Below, in pieces: positions 36,925 through 48,900 of a DNA stretch of 64,000 nt. Source of the stretch: Rhynchopus euleeides (lineage: Eukaryota > Euglenozoa > Diplonemea > Diplonemida > Diplonemidae); assembly GCA_963210315.1 (NCBI GenBank), contig OY723239.1, positions 1,955,501 through 2,019,500 of the forward strand. The letters are read 5' to 3'. The position numbers and the translations under genes are program-made. The notes below the pieces were generated by a model. It saw only the letters and a program-made list of their open reading frames with translations, searched no databases and was not told where the DNA came from. The first letter of the stretch is position 1. Each line of letters starts with the position of its first letter.

Positions 36925-39900
36925 GGTTGCTGGTCTGTACTGCCGACAACCTGCTCTGTGCAGCGGATGTGCTCCCAGTGTGTGTGATGCCTGCTGACGG
37001 TCGACGGTCGTGGGAGGAGGGGGGGGGTGGGCGGTGTGTGGCCTGGAAAGGTGCAGCAGGACACCCGGTGTGGTGTGAAGCTGGCAAGGTACAGCAAGGT
37101 ACAGCAAGGCGACCCAGAGGAACTGGGTTTGTGCCGCGCGTCCCTTCTCCTTTCACGACTGTCGATGCTGCCGTGGGATTCCGTGCACAGGAAGCGGCGA
37201 GTGCTCTTCGCCTTCGCCGGAAGAGCAAGCTGCGAAACAGCGTGTGTGTCTCTGAGGTGTCTCCACGGTTGGATCACAGTGCTGTTCGAACAGCACCGCG
37301 ATTTGGTTCAGCATGGGGACGTGTGACACGATTGCTCCTGAGTGTTTGTGATTTGGCCAGCCTTGACCAGAATGCAACAAAGAAGCAAAGGCAAAGCAAC
37401 GCAGCGGAGCGCAACTTTCTTCGTCGAAGATGGTTGTACGCTCCCTGCAAACTTTGATTTCGACAAGCGAAAATGACCCGTGGCGCCCTGCATCCCCCTC
37501 CATAGCGAGACGGATGCTTTGCTGTCGCATACATATAAAAACTGACTTCAAACAAAAACAACGGTACATCTTGATGAAGATGTGCGCGAGGTCACTCGGG
37601 CGCGTCTTGTGTGTAAGGTGCAGCAGCTTGCTGGAGCAGGTTGCCGGTCTGTACTGCCGACAACCTGCTCTGTGCAGCGGATGTGCTCCCAGTGTGTGTG
37701 ATGCCTGCTGACGGTCGACGGTCGTGGGAGGAGGGGGGGGGTGGGCGGTGTGTGGCCTGGAAAGGTGCAGCAGGACACCCGGTGTGGTGTGAAGCTGGCA
37801 AGGTACAGCAAGGCACAGCAAGGCGACCCAGAGGAACTGGGTTTGTGCCGCGCGTCCCTTCTCCTTTCACGACTGTCGATGCTGCCGTGGGATTCCGTGC
37901 ACAGGACACAGGAAGCGGCGAGTGCTCTTCGCCTTCGCCCGAAGAGCAAGCTGCGAAACAGCGTGTGTGTCTCTGAGGTGTCTCCACGGTTGGATCACAG
38001 TGCTGTTCGAACAGCACCGCGATTTGGTTCAGCATGGGGACGTGTGACACGATTGCTCCTGAGTGTTTGTGATTTGGCCAGCCTTGACCAGAATGCAACA
38101 AAGAAGCAAAGGCAAAGCAACGCAGCGGAGCGCAACTTTCTTCGTCGAAGATGGTTGTACGCTCCCTGCAAACTTTGATTTCGACAAGCGAAAATGACCC
38201 GTGGCGCCCTGCATCCCCCTCCATAGCGAGACGGATGCTTTGCTGTCGCATACATATAAAAACTGACTTCAAACAAAAACAACGGTACATCTTGATGAAG
38301 ATGTGCGCGAGGTCACTCGGGCGCGTCTTGTGTGTAAGGTGCAGCAGCTTGCTGGAGCAGGTTGCCGGTCTGTACTGCCGACAACCTGCTCTGTGCAGCG
38401 GATGTGCTCCCAGTGTGTGTGATGCCTGCTGACGGTCGACGGTCGTGGGAGGAGGGGGGGGGGGTGGGCGGTGTGTGGCCTGGAAAGGTGCAGCAGGACA
38501 CCCGGTGTGGTGTGAAGCTGGCAAGGTACAGCAAGGTACAGCAAGGCGATCCAGAGGAACTGGGTTTGTGCCGCGCGTCCCTTCTCCTTTCACGACTGTC
38601 GATGCTGCCGTGGGATTCCGTGCACAGGAAGCGGCGAGTGCTCTTCGCCTTCGCCGGAAGAGCAAGCTGCGAAACAGCGTGTGTGTCTCTGAGGTGTCTC
38701 CACGGTTGGATCACAGTGCTGTTCGAACAGCACCGCGATTTGGTTCAGCATGGGGACGTGTGACACGATTGCTCCTGAGTGTTTGTGATTTGGCCAGCCT
38801 TGACCAGAATGCAACAAAGAAGCAAAGGCAAAGCAACGCAGCGGAGCGCAACTTTCTTCGTCGAAGATGGTTGTACGCTCCCTGCAAACTTTGATTTCGA
38901 CAAGCGAAAATGACCCGTGGCGCCCTGCATCCCCCTCCATAGCGAGACGGATGCTTTGCTGTCGCATACATATAAAAACTGACTTCAAACAAAAACAACG
39001 GTACATCTTGATGAAGATGTGCGCGAGGTCACTCGGGCGCGTCTTGTGTGTAAGGTGCAGCAGCTTGCTGGAGCAGGTTGCCGGTCTGTACTGCCGACAA
39101 CCTGCTCTGTGCAGCGGATGTGCTCCCAGTGTGTGTGATGCCTGCTGACGGTCGACGGTCGTGGGAGGAGGGGGGGGGTGGGCGGTGTGTGGCCTGGAAA
39201 GGTGCAGCAGGACACCCGGTGTGGTGTGAAGCTGGCAAGGTACAGCAAGGTACAGCAAGGCGATCCAGAGGAACTGGGTTTGTGCCGCGCGTCCCTTCTC
39301 CTTTCACGACTGTCGATGCTGCCGTGGGATTCCGTGCACAGGAAGCGGCGAGTGCTCTTCGCCTTCGCCGGAAGAGCAAGCTGCGAAACAGCGTGTGTGT
39401 CTCTGAGGTGTCTCCACGGTTGGATCACAGTGCTGTTCGAACAGCACCGCGATTTGGTTCAGCATGGGGACGTGTGACACGATTGCTCCTGAGTGTTTGT
39501 GATTTGGCCAGCCTTGACCAGAATGCAACAAAGAAGCAAAGGCAAAGCAACGCAGCGGAGCGCAACTTTCTTCGTCGAAGATGGTTGTACGCTCCCTGCA
39601 AACTTTGATTTCGACAAGCGAAAATGACCCGTGGCGCCCTGCATCCCCCTCCATAGCGAGACGGATGCTTTGCTGTCGCATACATATAAAAACTGACTCC
39701 AAACAAAAACAACGGTACATCTTGATGAAGATGTGCGCGAGGTCACTCGGGCGCGTCTTGTGTGTAAGGTGCAGCAGCTTGCTGGAGCAGGTTGCCGGTC
39801 TGTACTGCCGACAACCTGCTCTGTGCAGCGGATGTGCTCCCAGTGTGTGTGATGCCTGCTGACGGTCGACGGTCGTGGGAGGAGGGGGGGGGGGGGTGGG

Positions 39901-40345
39901 CGGTGTGTGGCCTGGAAAGGTGCAGCAGGACACCCGGTGTGGTGTGAAGCTGGCAAGGTACAGCAAGGTACAGCAAGGCGACCCAGAGGAACTGGGTTTG
40001 TGCCGCGCGTCCCTTCTCCTTTCACGACTGTCGATGCTGCCGTGGGATTCCGTGCACAGGACACAGGAAGCGGCGAGTGCTCTTCGCCTTCGCCGGAAGA
40101 GCAAGCTGCGAAACAGCGTGTGTGTCTCTGAGGTGTCTCCACGGTTGGATCACAGTGCTGTTCGAACAGCACCGCGATTTGGTTCAGCATGGGGACGTGT
40201 GACACGATTGCTCCTGAGTGTTTGTGATTTGGCCAGCCTTGACCAGAATGCAACAAAGAAGCAAAGGCAAAGCAACGCAGCGGAGCGCAACTTTCTTCGT
40301 CGAAGATGGTTGTACGCTCCCTGCAAACTTTGATTTCGACAAGCG
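36925..40345 (+). repeat. Tandem array of about 716-bp units, nearly five copies
   Basis: The phrase TCTGTACTGCCGACAACCTG recurs at 36934, 37648, 38369, 39085 and 39799, spaced 714, 721, 716 and 714 bp. The last unit breaks off at about 40345. A diverged trace of the unit start (CTGTACTGCCCACAACCTG) is seen at 40479. Units differ mainly in the length of one G tract and in the presence (units 2 and 5) or absence (1, 3 and 4) of an extra GGACACA within the GTGCACAGG site. The minus strand carries long open frames, and differing G-tract lengths shift them between copies, so coding is doubtful. Confidence 0.97.
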
Positions 40346-41400
40346 AAATCACCCTGGTAACTTCCGCGCGAACTCCTCAGGAGCTCATCGCCGTTGTTTT
40401 TCAGTTTATTCTCCGAACTGAAGCCCTGCGCGATACCACCCGCGCACCTCTTCTGTGTCTCCTCCAGCAGGTTGGTGGTCTGTACTGCCCACAACCTGAT
40501 TGTTCCTGGGTATTTTTCTCCTGTGTGCCGCCTCCCGTCGTCTTCTGGGTGCAAGGGGAGGGGGGCAGGCCGGGGCACAACGTGTTGTTGAGCAGGGTGA
40601 CCCTCTGTTGTCGCGAAAGGCAGGGGGACAGACCCCATCGGATGTGGGGTGTTCTACGGTATGGGGCGGTCGAACCCCGACGGTTATGTTGATGCGGGAG
40701 TCACTCTGGAGATTCCCCAGCGGTTGTGGGCGAGCACGGCATGCGCAGAAGTGCCTGGTGCTCGCCTGGTTTCAGATGTTGTTACTTACTGGTAGTCGGG
40801 TCGGACCCTGCTTAGACATGTCTTACTTGTAGCTTGCGGGAACCAAGCAAGATAGTCTAACCAGTCCCGATTTCCTCTTCCTAGTATGTGCTACGCTTTC
40901 GGAAGGCGTAAGCGGTGTTTGAACGAGGCAGTGCGTGCCCCGTCTCAGTCTTTGACGTGTTCCGGAGTGATGTTTTGAGTTTGGTTCGGAACCAAGCGTA
41001 TCGTGGTGGGTGCATTTGCCATTGGCCGCGCATCTGCACCACTCCATGCAAAGAGAAGCGAATTTGTGGTTGTCGGTTTGTAGTGCGTCAGAGATGTGAC
41101 CTTTGAGCGGTTCAAGAAGAATGGACGTGCAGTGGCCCACCGCCCCGCTTTGATGATCGAGACGAGATTCCCACAGCCACCAGGGAACACGACGTGCCCC
41201 CATGTCGCTGTGGTGGGTCACTTGGGAAGGGTTTCCGTTTGGAACGCTCCACACGGTACCGCTTCGTCAGCAGGCTTGCAGCGTGTGTACGCGAGCCAAA
41301 GAGTTACGATCTTTACGCACACCCCCGCATATCGCCTGATGAATGGCGCTGCAAGTGCTGAAGCGCTGAGGGGAGTTGGTGAGACTCTTACACAGCAGAG
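40346..41400. other. Intergenic region after the tandem array
   Basis: No gene is recognised. A diverged partial unit start of the array is present near 40470. Confidence 0.5.
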
Positions 41401-42389
41401 GGTGTTCAGGGGTCTGGACGCATATAGGAAATCTCCCATTTCCACAATAAAAATTTCAACATGGGATTTTTTTAAAGTCACGGGTATTTTTGTTGCGCTG
41501 TTGAGGTTTTTGTGTGCGTAACCTGATGCAATGAAAGGGGATAAATGCAACGCAACGGTAACGGATCCGATTGTTTGTCAATGCTGCACAAAGTCGTGCC
41601 GCGCTGCAGAGCCACAAGAAGAACAGCTCGCTTTTCAACCAACGACTCGTGGCAGCGTTCCTTCTCAATTTTTTTTCAAAAAAAAACATTGGCGCTCTCC
41701 TCTCAGTACGACGGAACCCCGCCGACGATGGCGAGGACAGCGCCCCAAAGTGTCAGGTTCGGGCAGAGGTCTGCCTCCCTGAGCTTGGCCTGATGAATGA
41801 CAATGTGGCAAGTGGCTGTTGAAGGGCCTGGCGTACGTAGACTCGGGGCCAGCAAGGTGCCCGAGGTGGCCATGACGCAGCCAAATCTTCCGTAACTTTT
41901 GGGGTTTAATGCAAACGGGAGTCCGGTTCCGACCCCCGATGTCCGCCAGGCCTCAGGGCTGGGAGTGTGGAACCACCGGAACCACCTAGCTGGGAGTGTC
42001 GAGGGCGTGGGTCTTGGCCCAATGACGCACTGCAACTTTTTTGCCAGTGTTTTGCGACACTCCCTCCCCATCCCACTGGTATGCGGGGTCTGGGTGACCC
42101 TCAGGGAAACAGCGCCCCTGCCATGCATAGCTGACATTTAGCATTTTTTTCAATTTTAGAGCGCTCTTCTTTCAAAAAAGACGGTGAGTCGCCCAGAGCG
42201 CAAAGCCCCCGCCGACGCCCATCTCCTACCCGACTCGGGAAAGTTTGGGCGTCGGTCGGGGAGGAGTCGGCGAACGTGTCGCCGCCCGACTCCTAGTACG
42301 GGCCTATGTATGAAATTTAGGGTATTTTCGGGGGGGTTTTTTAAGGGGTTTTCAGAGATTTCCTATTGTAGTCCAGACCCCTGAGCACC
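41401..42389. mobile_element. Possible small element bounded by imperfect inverted repeats
   Basis: The left end (GGTGTTCAGGGGTCTGGAC, then TAGGAAATCTC) is inverted at the right end (GAGATTTCCTA, then GTCCAGACCCCTGAGCACC), about 29 of 35 positions matching. CAGGGGTCTGGAC resembles hAT-type ends, but no 8-bp target duplication is evident and no transposase lies inside. It could be a non-autonomous element or a chance inverted duplication. Confidence 0.35.
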
Positions 42390-42757
42390 CCCTCGCCCGG
42401 ATGCTTGATGTCAATCCACCAGCATCGTGCCTCTTGCTGGACTCGCGCAGGTAGAGGCAGAGCTTCTGTCACGGCTACCGATCCAGCGACGTGGCGCGCG
42501 GAAATGAATCCCGTTGGATACCTGCCTTTCCGCTCGCGCATTGTTTTGCCACGAATAATCTGCCTTACCCACCCCGGCAGCCATCCCTTTGTGTTCTATC
42601 ATCGATGCACCAGCTCTGTCTTTCAAGGAACAGGGCGCGCAGTGCGCCTCGCAGAGACGCAGTCGGGCCGCACAGGTGACACGCCTCCGGTCTCGGTCCC
42701 AATGGGGTGTGTTCACTGACGCACACTGACACGCTGGCATGCCAATATTATAACATC
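42390..42757. other. Intergenic region
   Basis: Nothing is recognised. Confidence 0.5.
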
Positions 42758-43402
42758 TAACACCCCCAGTGGCTCCACCCCGCACAGCGCCTCCACTCCC
42801 CGCATAGGTGCGGCAGATGACCCCCCACTGCCCTTGCGGGTATGCACCCACCTTTCGGGGCACACAGGGCGTGCAGTGCGGTTCACAGCCACACTGACAC
42901 CCGTCGTGCCCCTGCAATGGGACCGACACACATCTCACGTGCGGTTCACAGCCACACACTGACACCCGTCGGGCCCCTGCAATGGGGCCCGACAACACAT
43001 CTCACAACCTCCCGATCTTGAACCCAATGGGGTGCATTTACTGGCCAACGAACGTGTCAGTCTACTGCCCCAATGAATAACAAATAATTCGTTCCTATTT
43101 TTTCTAACGTATGCTGTCGGTATATTTTATGCGATTCTTTAGTTTTCATTTGACATTATGCGTTCGAAGGCAGTGAGGCCAGGCAGCTGTTTGCCTGGCC
43201 AAAGCTTTAAGATATCACCTTCCCCGTACGCCATCTGTCAAGGAAGGTGGTGGGAAGGACTACCGTTTTGAAGGTTTATTCCTGTTTGAAGAACTGTTGT
43301 TCATAACTGTCTTGTTTCATACCCTCATGTTTTTTCTCATTATGACCCGACACGTTGCCACTCTCTCGTACGTCACGTTTATTAAATCATGCACGTTGTC
43401 TA
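42758..43402 (+). repeat. Duplicated block shared with 60.8-61.3 kb
   Basis: Shares, in order, CAGCGCCTCCACTCCCCGCA, TTTCGGGGCACACAGGGCGT, AACGAACGTGTCAGTCTACT, TGACATTATGCGTTCGAAGG and TTATTAAATCATGCACGTTG with 60778-61338. This copy has an extra GTTCACAGCCACACTGACACCCG-type internal duplication (about 42880-42970). The second half also belongs to the three-copy family. Confidence 0.9.
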
Positions 43403-43584
43403 TAGTACGCGGTGTAGAGTTCACCACTCGCACGCAGGCCCCAGCCATGCAGGACGGCATCACGGAGGAGTCAACAGCGAAGCACAATGCTGCAAAGCAA
43501 GGCAACAGACAAAGAGGAAGGCACCACAACACACGTTGCTGTGAACTGACTTGAGATGTCGTTGGCCAGTCCGTTTCGTGATGT

Positions 43585-44300
43585 CAGTGTTTCGCGTAAC
43601 ACGGCAAATTCACCTCTTTTCCACAAATTGCAAACGGTTTTTCAATTTTTCAATTTCGTGTCCTGGTGTGTGCCAAGGAAGCACAAGGCTTGCCTTGTGG
43701 GTGGCGATCTGTGCACGGAATAATTGCGTGCGTGCAGCAACATCATCGCCACTGCAAGGCATGCAGCAGGCAGGGCAGCAGGTGGCGCGCACAATGCAGG
43801 GACGCCTGGCAGGCTTGCGGTGCAGGGTGCTGCGGGTCGGGATCGTGTTGCCCTCGCAAGCAGCCCGCCACACGACACACGACAACGTCGGTGATTGCTT
43901 GCTTGCTTGACTCACCGAAGTATCAAATGCATGTGCGGCTCTCTTGTGCTGTATCAATGGTGGGACGGCCACGCCTTTTAGGGTGCGCTTGGTGCGCTTG
44001 CAACGGTTGGAAGTGCTTTCAAACGCTTCTCATGCGCCTGTGCGGCGTGGCGTGGCGTGGGGTCGAAGCGCAGACAAGCGGGTTGGTTCTTGCGCTGCTG
44101 TCCCTCGGGGATGCTGGACTCCCAGCATCCCAGCCTCAAAATTTGTGCATTGCACTTCCGGGTGGCCGACACGCTTGCGTGTGTCGGCCGCCTGGCTGAA
44201 TTTGTGGAGATGAGACTTGTCGGGTGAAACGAACACGCCACCCTTGATTGGGCTGGCTGGGCACTGCAGAGGAAGGATACACCACTACACAATCGCATAC
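43585..44300 (+). repeat. Segmental duplication, right copy, part 1
   Basis: Counterpart of 28978-29690, in the same orientation. It has an extra stretch near 43790-43820 (AATGCAGGGACGCCTGGCAG) absent from the left copy. Confidence 0.9.
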
Positions 44301-44309
44301 TTACTATTA

Positions 44310-44645
44310 TTAGACACCCCCACCACCCCACCCCACCCCACCCCACCCCACCCCACCCCACCCCACCCACACACATCCCTTCCTCACCTCACCACCCACC
44401 CACCCACCCACGTCTCCCTCACGGGGTTGTAATACCGCGGGGCAATCGCCTCTACCTCTACATCTACTTTTTACCCCCTCCCACCCTCCCTCCCTCCGGT
44501 GCAAGCAGTACCTCTCTCACCACCCACCCACCCACCACCCCTCCCACACCCCCCCCAGTGCAAGCAAGACCTCTCACTCACTCACCCCACCCCACCCCAC
44601 CCCACCCCACCCATCCCTACCCTCCCACCCTCCAGTGCAAGCATC
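44310..44645. repeat. CCCCAC microsatellite tract
   Basis: Long runs of CCCCA and CCCACC pentamers and hexamers, interspersed with the phrase CCAGTGCAAGCA. The same phrase punctuates the C-rich tract at 29.78 kb. Confidence 0.9.
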
Positions 44646-45992
44646 CCTTCTCCCCCGGTTTTGGTATTTTTTTTGGCCCTTTTCCCTTATGCGCTCTCGA
44701 TCACTCCAAAAAGGTTCACGTGCGCGCCAAAAGGCTGGGTGCCTAAGGGCACAGCGAGGACACACGCACACATCAGCCGCGGCTACAGTGCGAAAGTCTC
44801 ACCAGTGGCTGCGAAACATGGCCTATATTTGGCTGGGGTGTTGAAAATGGATGGGATGTGGATGAGCATCACAAAGCAATTGATGTGTGGCTGCAGGGCC
44901 TGCCGCTCTGCCCCTTGCAGGGCGGTGCGTTGTCTCGCCGCATGGCTTCAATCTGTGATTCCCTTCCGCACCCTCACACCCCCCCCCCCTTTTTGCTTTT
45001 TTTGCTTCTGTTTTCCCCGTTTTGAGAGCGCTCGTCAGAACACCGTCCGTGCTGCACAAGCAAATACATAGTTACATTCGCATGAACCGGCAAGGAACAG
45101 AGACGACTCTCGGTTCACAACGCGCACTGCGCCTCGTGCCGATTGCGGTGTTATTTGCTTGTGTCTGTAAGGGTGAGGCATGGCGCAGCCACGCAACGCC
45201 CGCGGCCTTTTGGTGTTTGTTTCTTTTATTGTCGGGCCTGCCCTCAGTGCGGAGGGGGTGGGGGTGCAACAGGGCTGCGCTCACCCGCAGCCACCACACC
45301 CCGCCCTTGCCGTATCCTCCCGACCCCTCGCTCTCCACTGCATCACAGTGCACCCACACCCACACCCACACCCACACCCAGCGGCTTTGCCCCAGCGGCA
45401 CTACCCCGCGGGGTGGGACCGCCACGCAGGGCGGCGGGATGCGCAGTGCCGGGAAGCCGAGGCCGTGGCGAGGAGGCCGAGGGAGCGGAGGGGCGCGGCC
45501 CCCCAGGCGCGAAGCGGAACTCTCGGACTCTGACTTGCGACCGGCACAGCAAGCCTCCGGTGCGAGGCGAGTGCCAGCCGAGACCTGCTGCCTTCGTCAC
45601 CATGGGGTTCTGTGCGAAGGCCACCGGATGGGGCTCTGTGGGGACTGTGTGGTAGAATCCCTCCGGTCTCAACCTACTGCTGCAGTACGCATCACGCGAT
45701 CGCGGCACGCACTCCTCCGAGTGGCACTAAACTGGCCCCACACTCTGACCGTGTGGGACGAGTCAGGCCTCTTCTGTGACGTAGGGTGGGATGGGGGTGG
45801 GGTAGGATCCGTGCAGAGCTAACCCACCTTTAAAACTGATTAACACACCCATACCCATACCCATACCCACACCCACACCGGTTGGGCTAGGACCCGTGCA
45901 GGGTTAACCCACCTAAAAAGTGATCAACACACCACACCCACACCCAGGCACGAAAGTACGAACACACGTAGTACGACCACAGCACAGCCGCA
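44646..45992. other. Upstream region of the WD40 gene
   Basis: Contains part 2 of the segmental duplication from about 45247 (GCGGAGGGGGTGGGGGTGCA), a CACACC microsatellite, and a two-copy tandem block (AGGATCCGTGCAGAGCTAAC and AGGACCCGTGCAGGGTTAAC, near 45806 and 45890) ending just before the ATG. A plus-strand frame through 45022-45822 shows no known domain. Promoter signals are not distinguishable. Confidence 0.5.
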
Positions 45993-48900
45993 ATGGCAAC
46001 TGTGGCAGCGCTGCTGTCGTTATGCGCCGGTGCGGCAGTGCCGACACCAGCACCGCCGACCGCTGTGCCAACGCCTGCACCTCCGACGCCCGCTCCTGCG
46101 ACACCAGCACCCATCACCACGACAGAGGGAAGCTGCCCGGAGGGTGTGGCTGCGCAGTGCGTCTCGTCCCTGGTGCTGTCGAGGCCGGGTACAAGAGTGT
46201 ACGGCCTTGCCGTGTCTGCGGACGGGACACGCATTGCCGTGCCAACGGGGCAGGGCGCACTGGTGGTGGAGCACGGCAGCGGTGCCGTGGTGTCGGTGCC
46301 GGACTACTCACGCACACGCAGCGTCGCCTTCTCGCCCGACGGCGCACGCCTGGCAGTGGGCTACATCAGCAGCGTCGCCGTCGTGGACGCCGCCACCGGA
46401 GAGGAGGTGTGGCGCAGCATGGATCTGCAGGACGTGAGCTGTGTCGCCTTCTCCCCGAACGGGTCGCGCGTGCTTGCCGGGCACCAGGATGGGGTCGCAG
46501 TCTGGGACGCAGGGAACGGGACAGATATCGGTGTGTTTGCAGGCGACGATGAAGTAACGCACATACTGTATTCGCCGGACGGGACGCTGCTCGTGACTGT
46601 CAGCGACTCTGACTCCAGCATGCGTGTGCGGGAGGCAGACACGGGGATGCTGCTCGCCACGGCAACGGAGTTCGGACACTCTTCAGACATCGCCTTCTCG
46701 CCTGACGGGAGGCACCTGGCTGTTGCGGGGTACCGCGGGATCTGGCTGCTGCATGCGACCAACCTCACACAGGCGCAGAGGCTGCACGGTGTCGCAGGGA
46801 TGAGCGCCGGCACGGTCGCCTTCTCACCCGACGGGACACGCGTCGTGGGTAGTGGAGAGTGGCGCCTTGTGGTGTGGCAGGCTGCGACAGGCGCCTTGCT
46901 GTACCGCCTGTCGCTTGGGGACCGCGCTTCTGACCTCGTGTTTGTGGGCAGCCGCTTCATCACCACCATCCCGTATCGCAGCACCCTCCTGGTGTGGGAG
47001 GACGTGTCGCCACCGCCCGTCACGGCGACAAAGGGGAAGTGCCCCGCCGGTACCAGTGGCACGTGCGTCTCCTCGCTGACACTGTCGACGTCGGAATCAA
47101 GCCTGCACGGCTTTGCGGTGTCTGCGGACGGGACACACCTTGCCCTGGCAGGTGAGCAGGGCGCGCTGGTGGTGGAGCACAGCACCGGTGCCGTGGTGTC
47201 GGTGAACGACCATTCTGAGGCAGAGAGTGTCGCCTTCTCGCCCGACGGCGCACGCCTGGCAGTGGGCTACAGCAGCAGCGTCGCCGTCGTGGACGCCGCC
47301 ACCGGAGAGGAGGTGTGGCGCAGCATGGATCTGCAGGACGTCAGGTGTGTCGCCTTCTCCCCGAACGGGTCGCGCGTGCTTGCCGGGCACCAGGATGGGG
47401 TCGCAGTCTGGGACGCAGGGAACGGGACAGATATCGGTGTGTTTGCAGGCGACGATGAAGTAACGCACATACTGTATTCGCCGGACGGGACGCTGCTCGT
47501 GACTGTCAGCGACTCTGACTCCAGTATGCGTGTGCGGGAGGCAGACACGGGGATGCTGCTGGCCATGACAGCGGATTTCTGGCACCCTTCAGACCTCGCC
47601 TTCTCGCCTGACGGGAGGCACCTGGCTGTGGCGGGGTACCGCGGGATCTGGCTGCTGCATGCGACCAACCTCACACTCGCGTGGAAGGCTGTGCACACGG
47701 CGCAGAGCGTCTTGTTCTCGTCGGACGGGAGGCGCGTCATCGGCAGCATCGAGGGCAACCTGGGCGTGTGGGATGCGGGCACAGGCGCGATGCTGTACCC
47801 GCTCTTCGGGGCAGGCAACGTGGCGGGCATGGCGTCTGTGGGCACGAACTTCATCACAGCCCCAGAGGAGGTCGGCACCCTCCTGGTGTGGGAGGACGTG
47901 CCGCCACCACCACCCACGGTGACGATGGGCGACTGCCCGGAGGGTGCGTCTGCGCAGTGCGTCTCCTCGCTGATGTGGTCGGGGCCGCGAACAACCAAGC
48001 GTCCGCTTACTGTGTCTGCGGACGGATCGCGTATTGCTGTGCCGACGGAGTGGGGCGCACTGGTGGTGGAGCACGGCAGCGGTGCCGTGGTGTCGGTGCC
48101 GGACTACTCACGCACACGCAGCGTCGCCTTCTCGCCCGACGGCGCACGCCTGGCAGTGGGCTACATCAGCAGCGTCGCCGTCGTGGACACCGCCACCGGA
48201 GAGGAGGTGTGGCGCAGCATGGATCTGCAGGACGTGAGCTGTGTCGCCTTCTCCCCGAACGGGTCGCGCGTGCTTGCCGGGCACCAGGATGGGGTCGCAG
48301 TCTGGGACGCAGGGAACGGGACAGATATCGGTGTGTTTGCAGGCGACGATGAAGTAACGCACATACTGTATTCGCCGGACGGGACGCTGCTCGTGACTGT
48401 CAGCGACTCTGACTCCAGTATGCGTGTGCGGGAGGCAGACACGGGGATGCTCCTGGCCACGGGGCCGGTGTTCGGGTCCCTTTTGGACCTCGCCTTCTCG
48501 CCTGACGGGAGGCACCTGGCTGCCGCCTTCTCGTGGATGCCCTTCATGCTGCTGCACTCGACCAACCTGACGGCTGTGTGGCGGCAGGAAACCTCTGCCG
48601 CGGCTGTGGCCTTCTCGCCCGACGGGGCGCACCTTGTCACCGACATGAGGGGGGGCGTGTCAGTGTGGAACGCCACCACCGGGGCGCTGCTGTACAAGAT
48701 GCGGGAGGGTGTTCCGGACATACTTTTCGACGATGAGTGGCCGATCCACAGCGAGGAGGGCCCCAGTCACATCCTATTTCTGACGGGCAGCCGCTTCATC
48801 ACAGCCAGTGCGGGCAGCCACACCCTCCTGGTGTGGGAGGACATGCCACCACCCCCCATCACGGTGACGAAAACCAGCTGTGCCACCGCACACTGCGTGT

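Noticed and set aside
37153..40352. Repeated minus-strand frames of 220-360 codons in the 716-bp array
   Set aside because: G-tract length differences shift these frames between units, and no domain is recognisable.
45022..45822. 266-codon plus-strand frame upstream of the WD40 gene
   Set aside because: It runs through a CACACC microsatellite and duplicated non-coding DNA, and the equivalent region in the left copy is not open.
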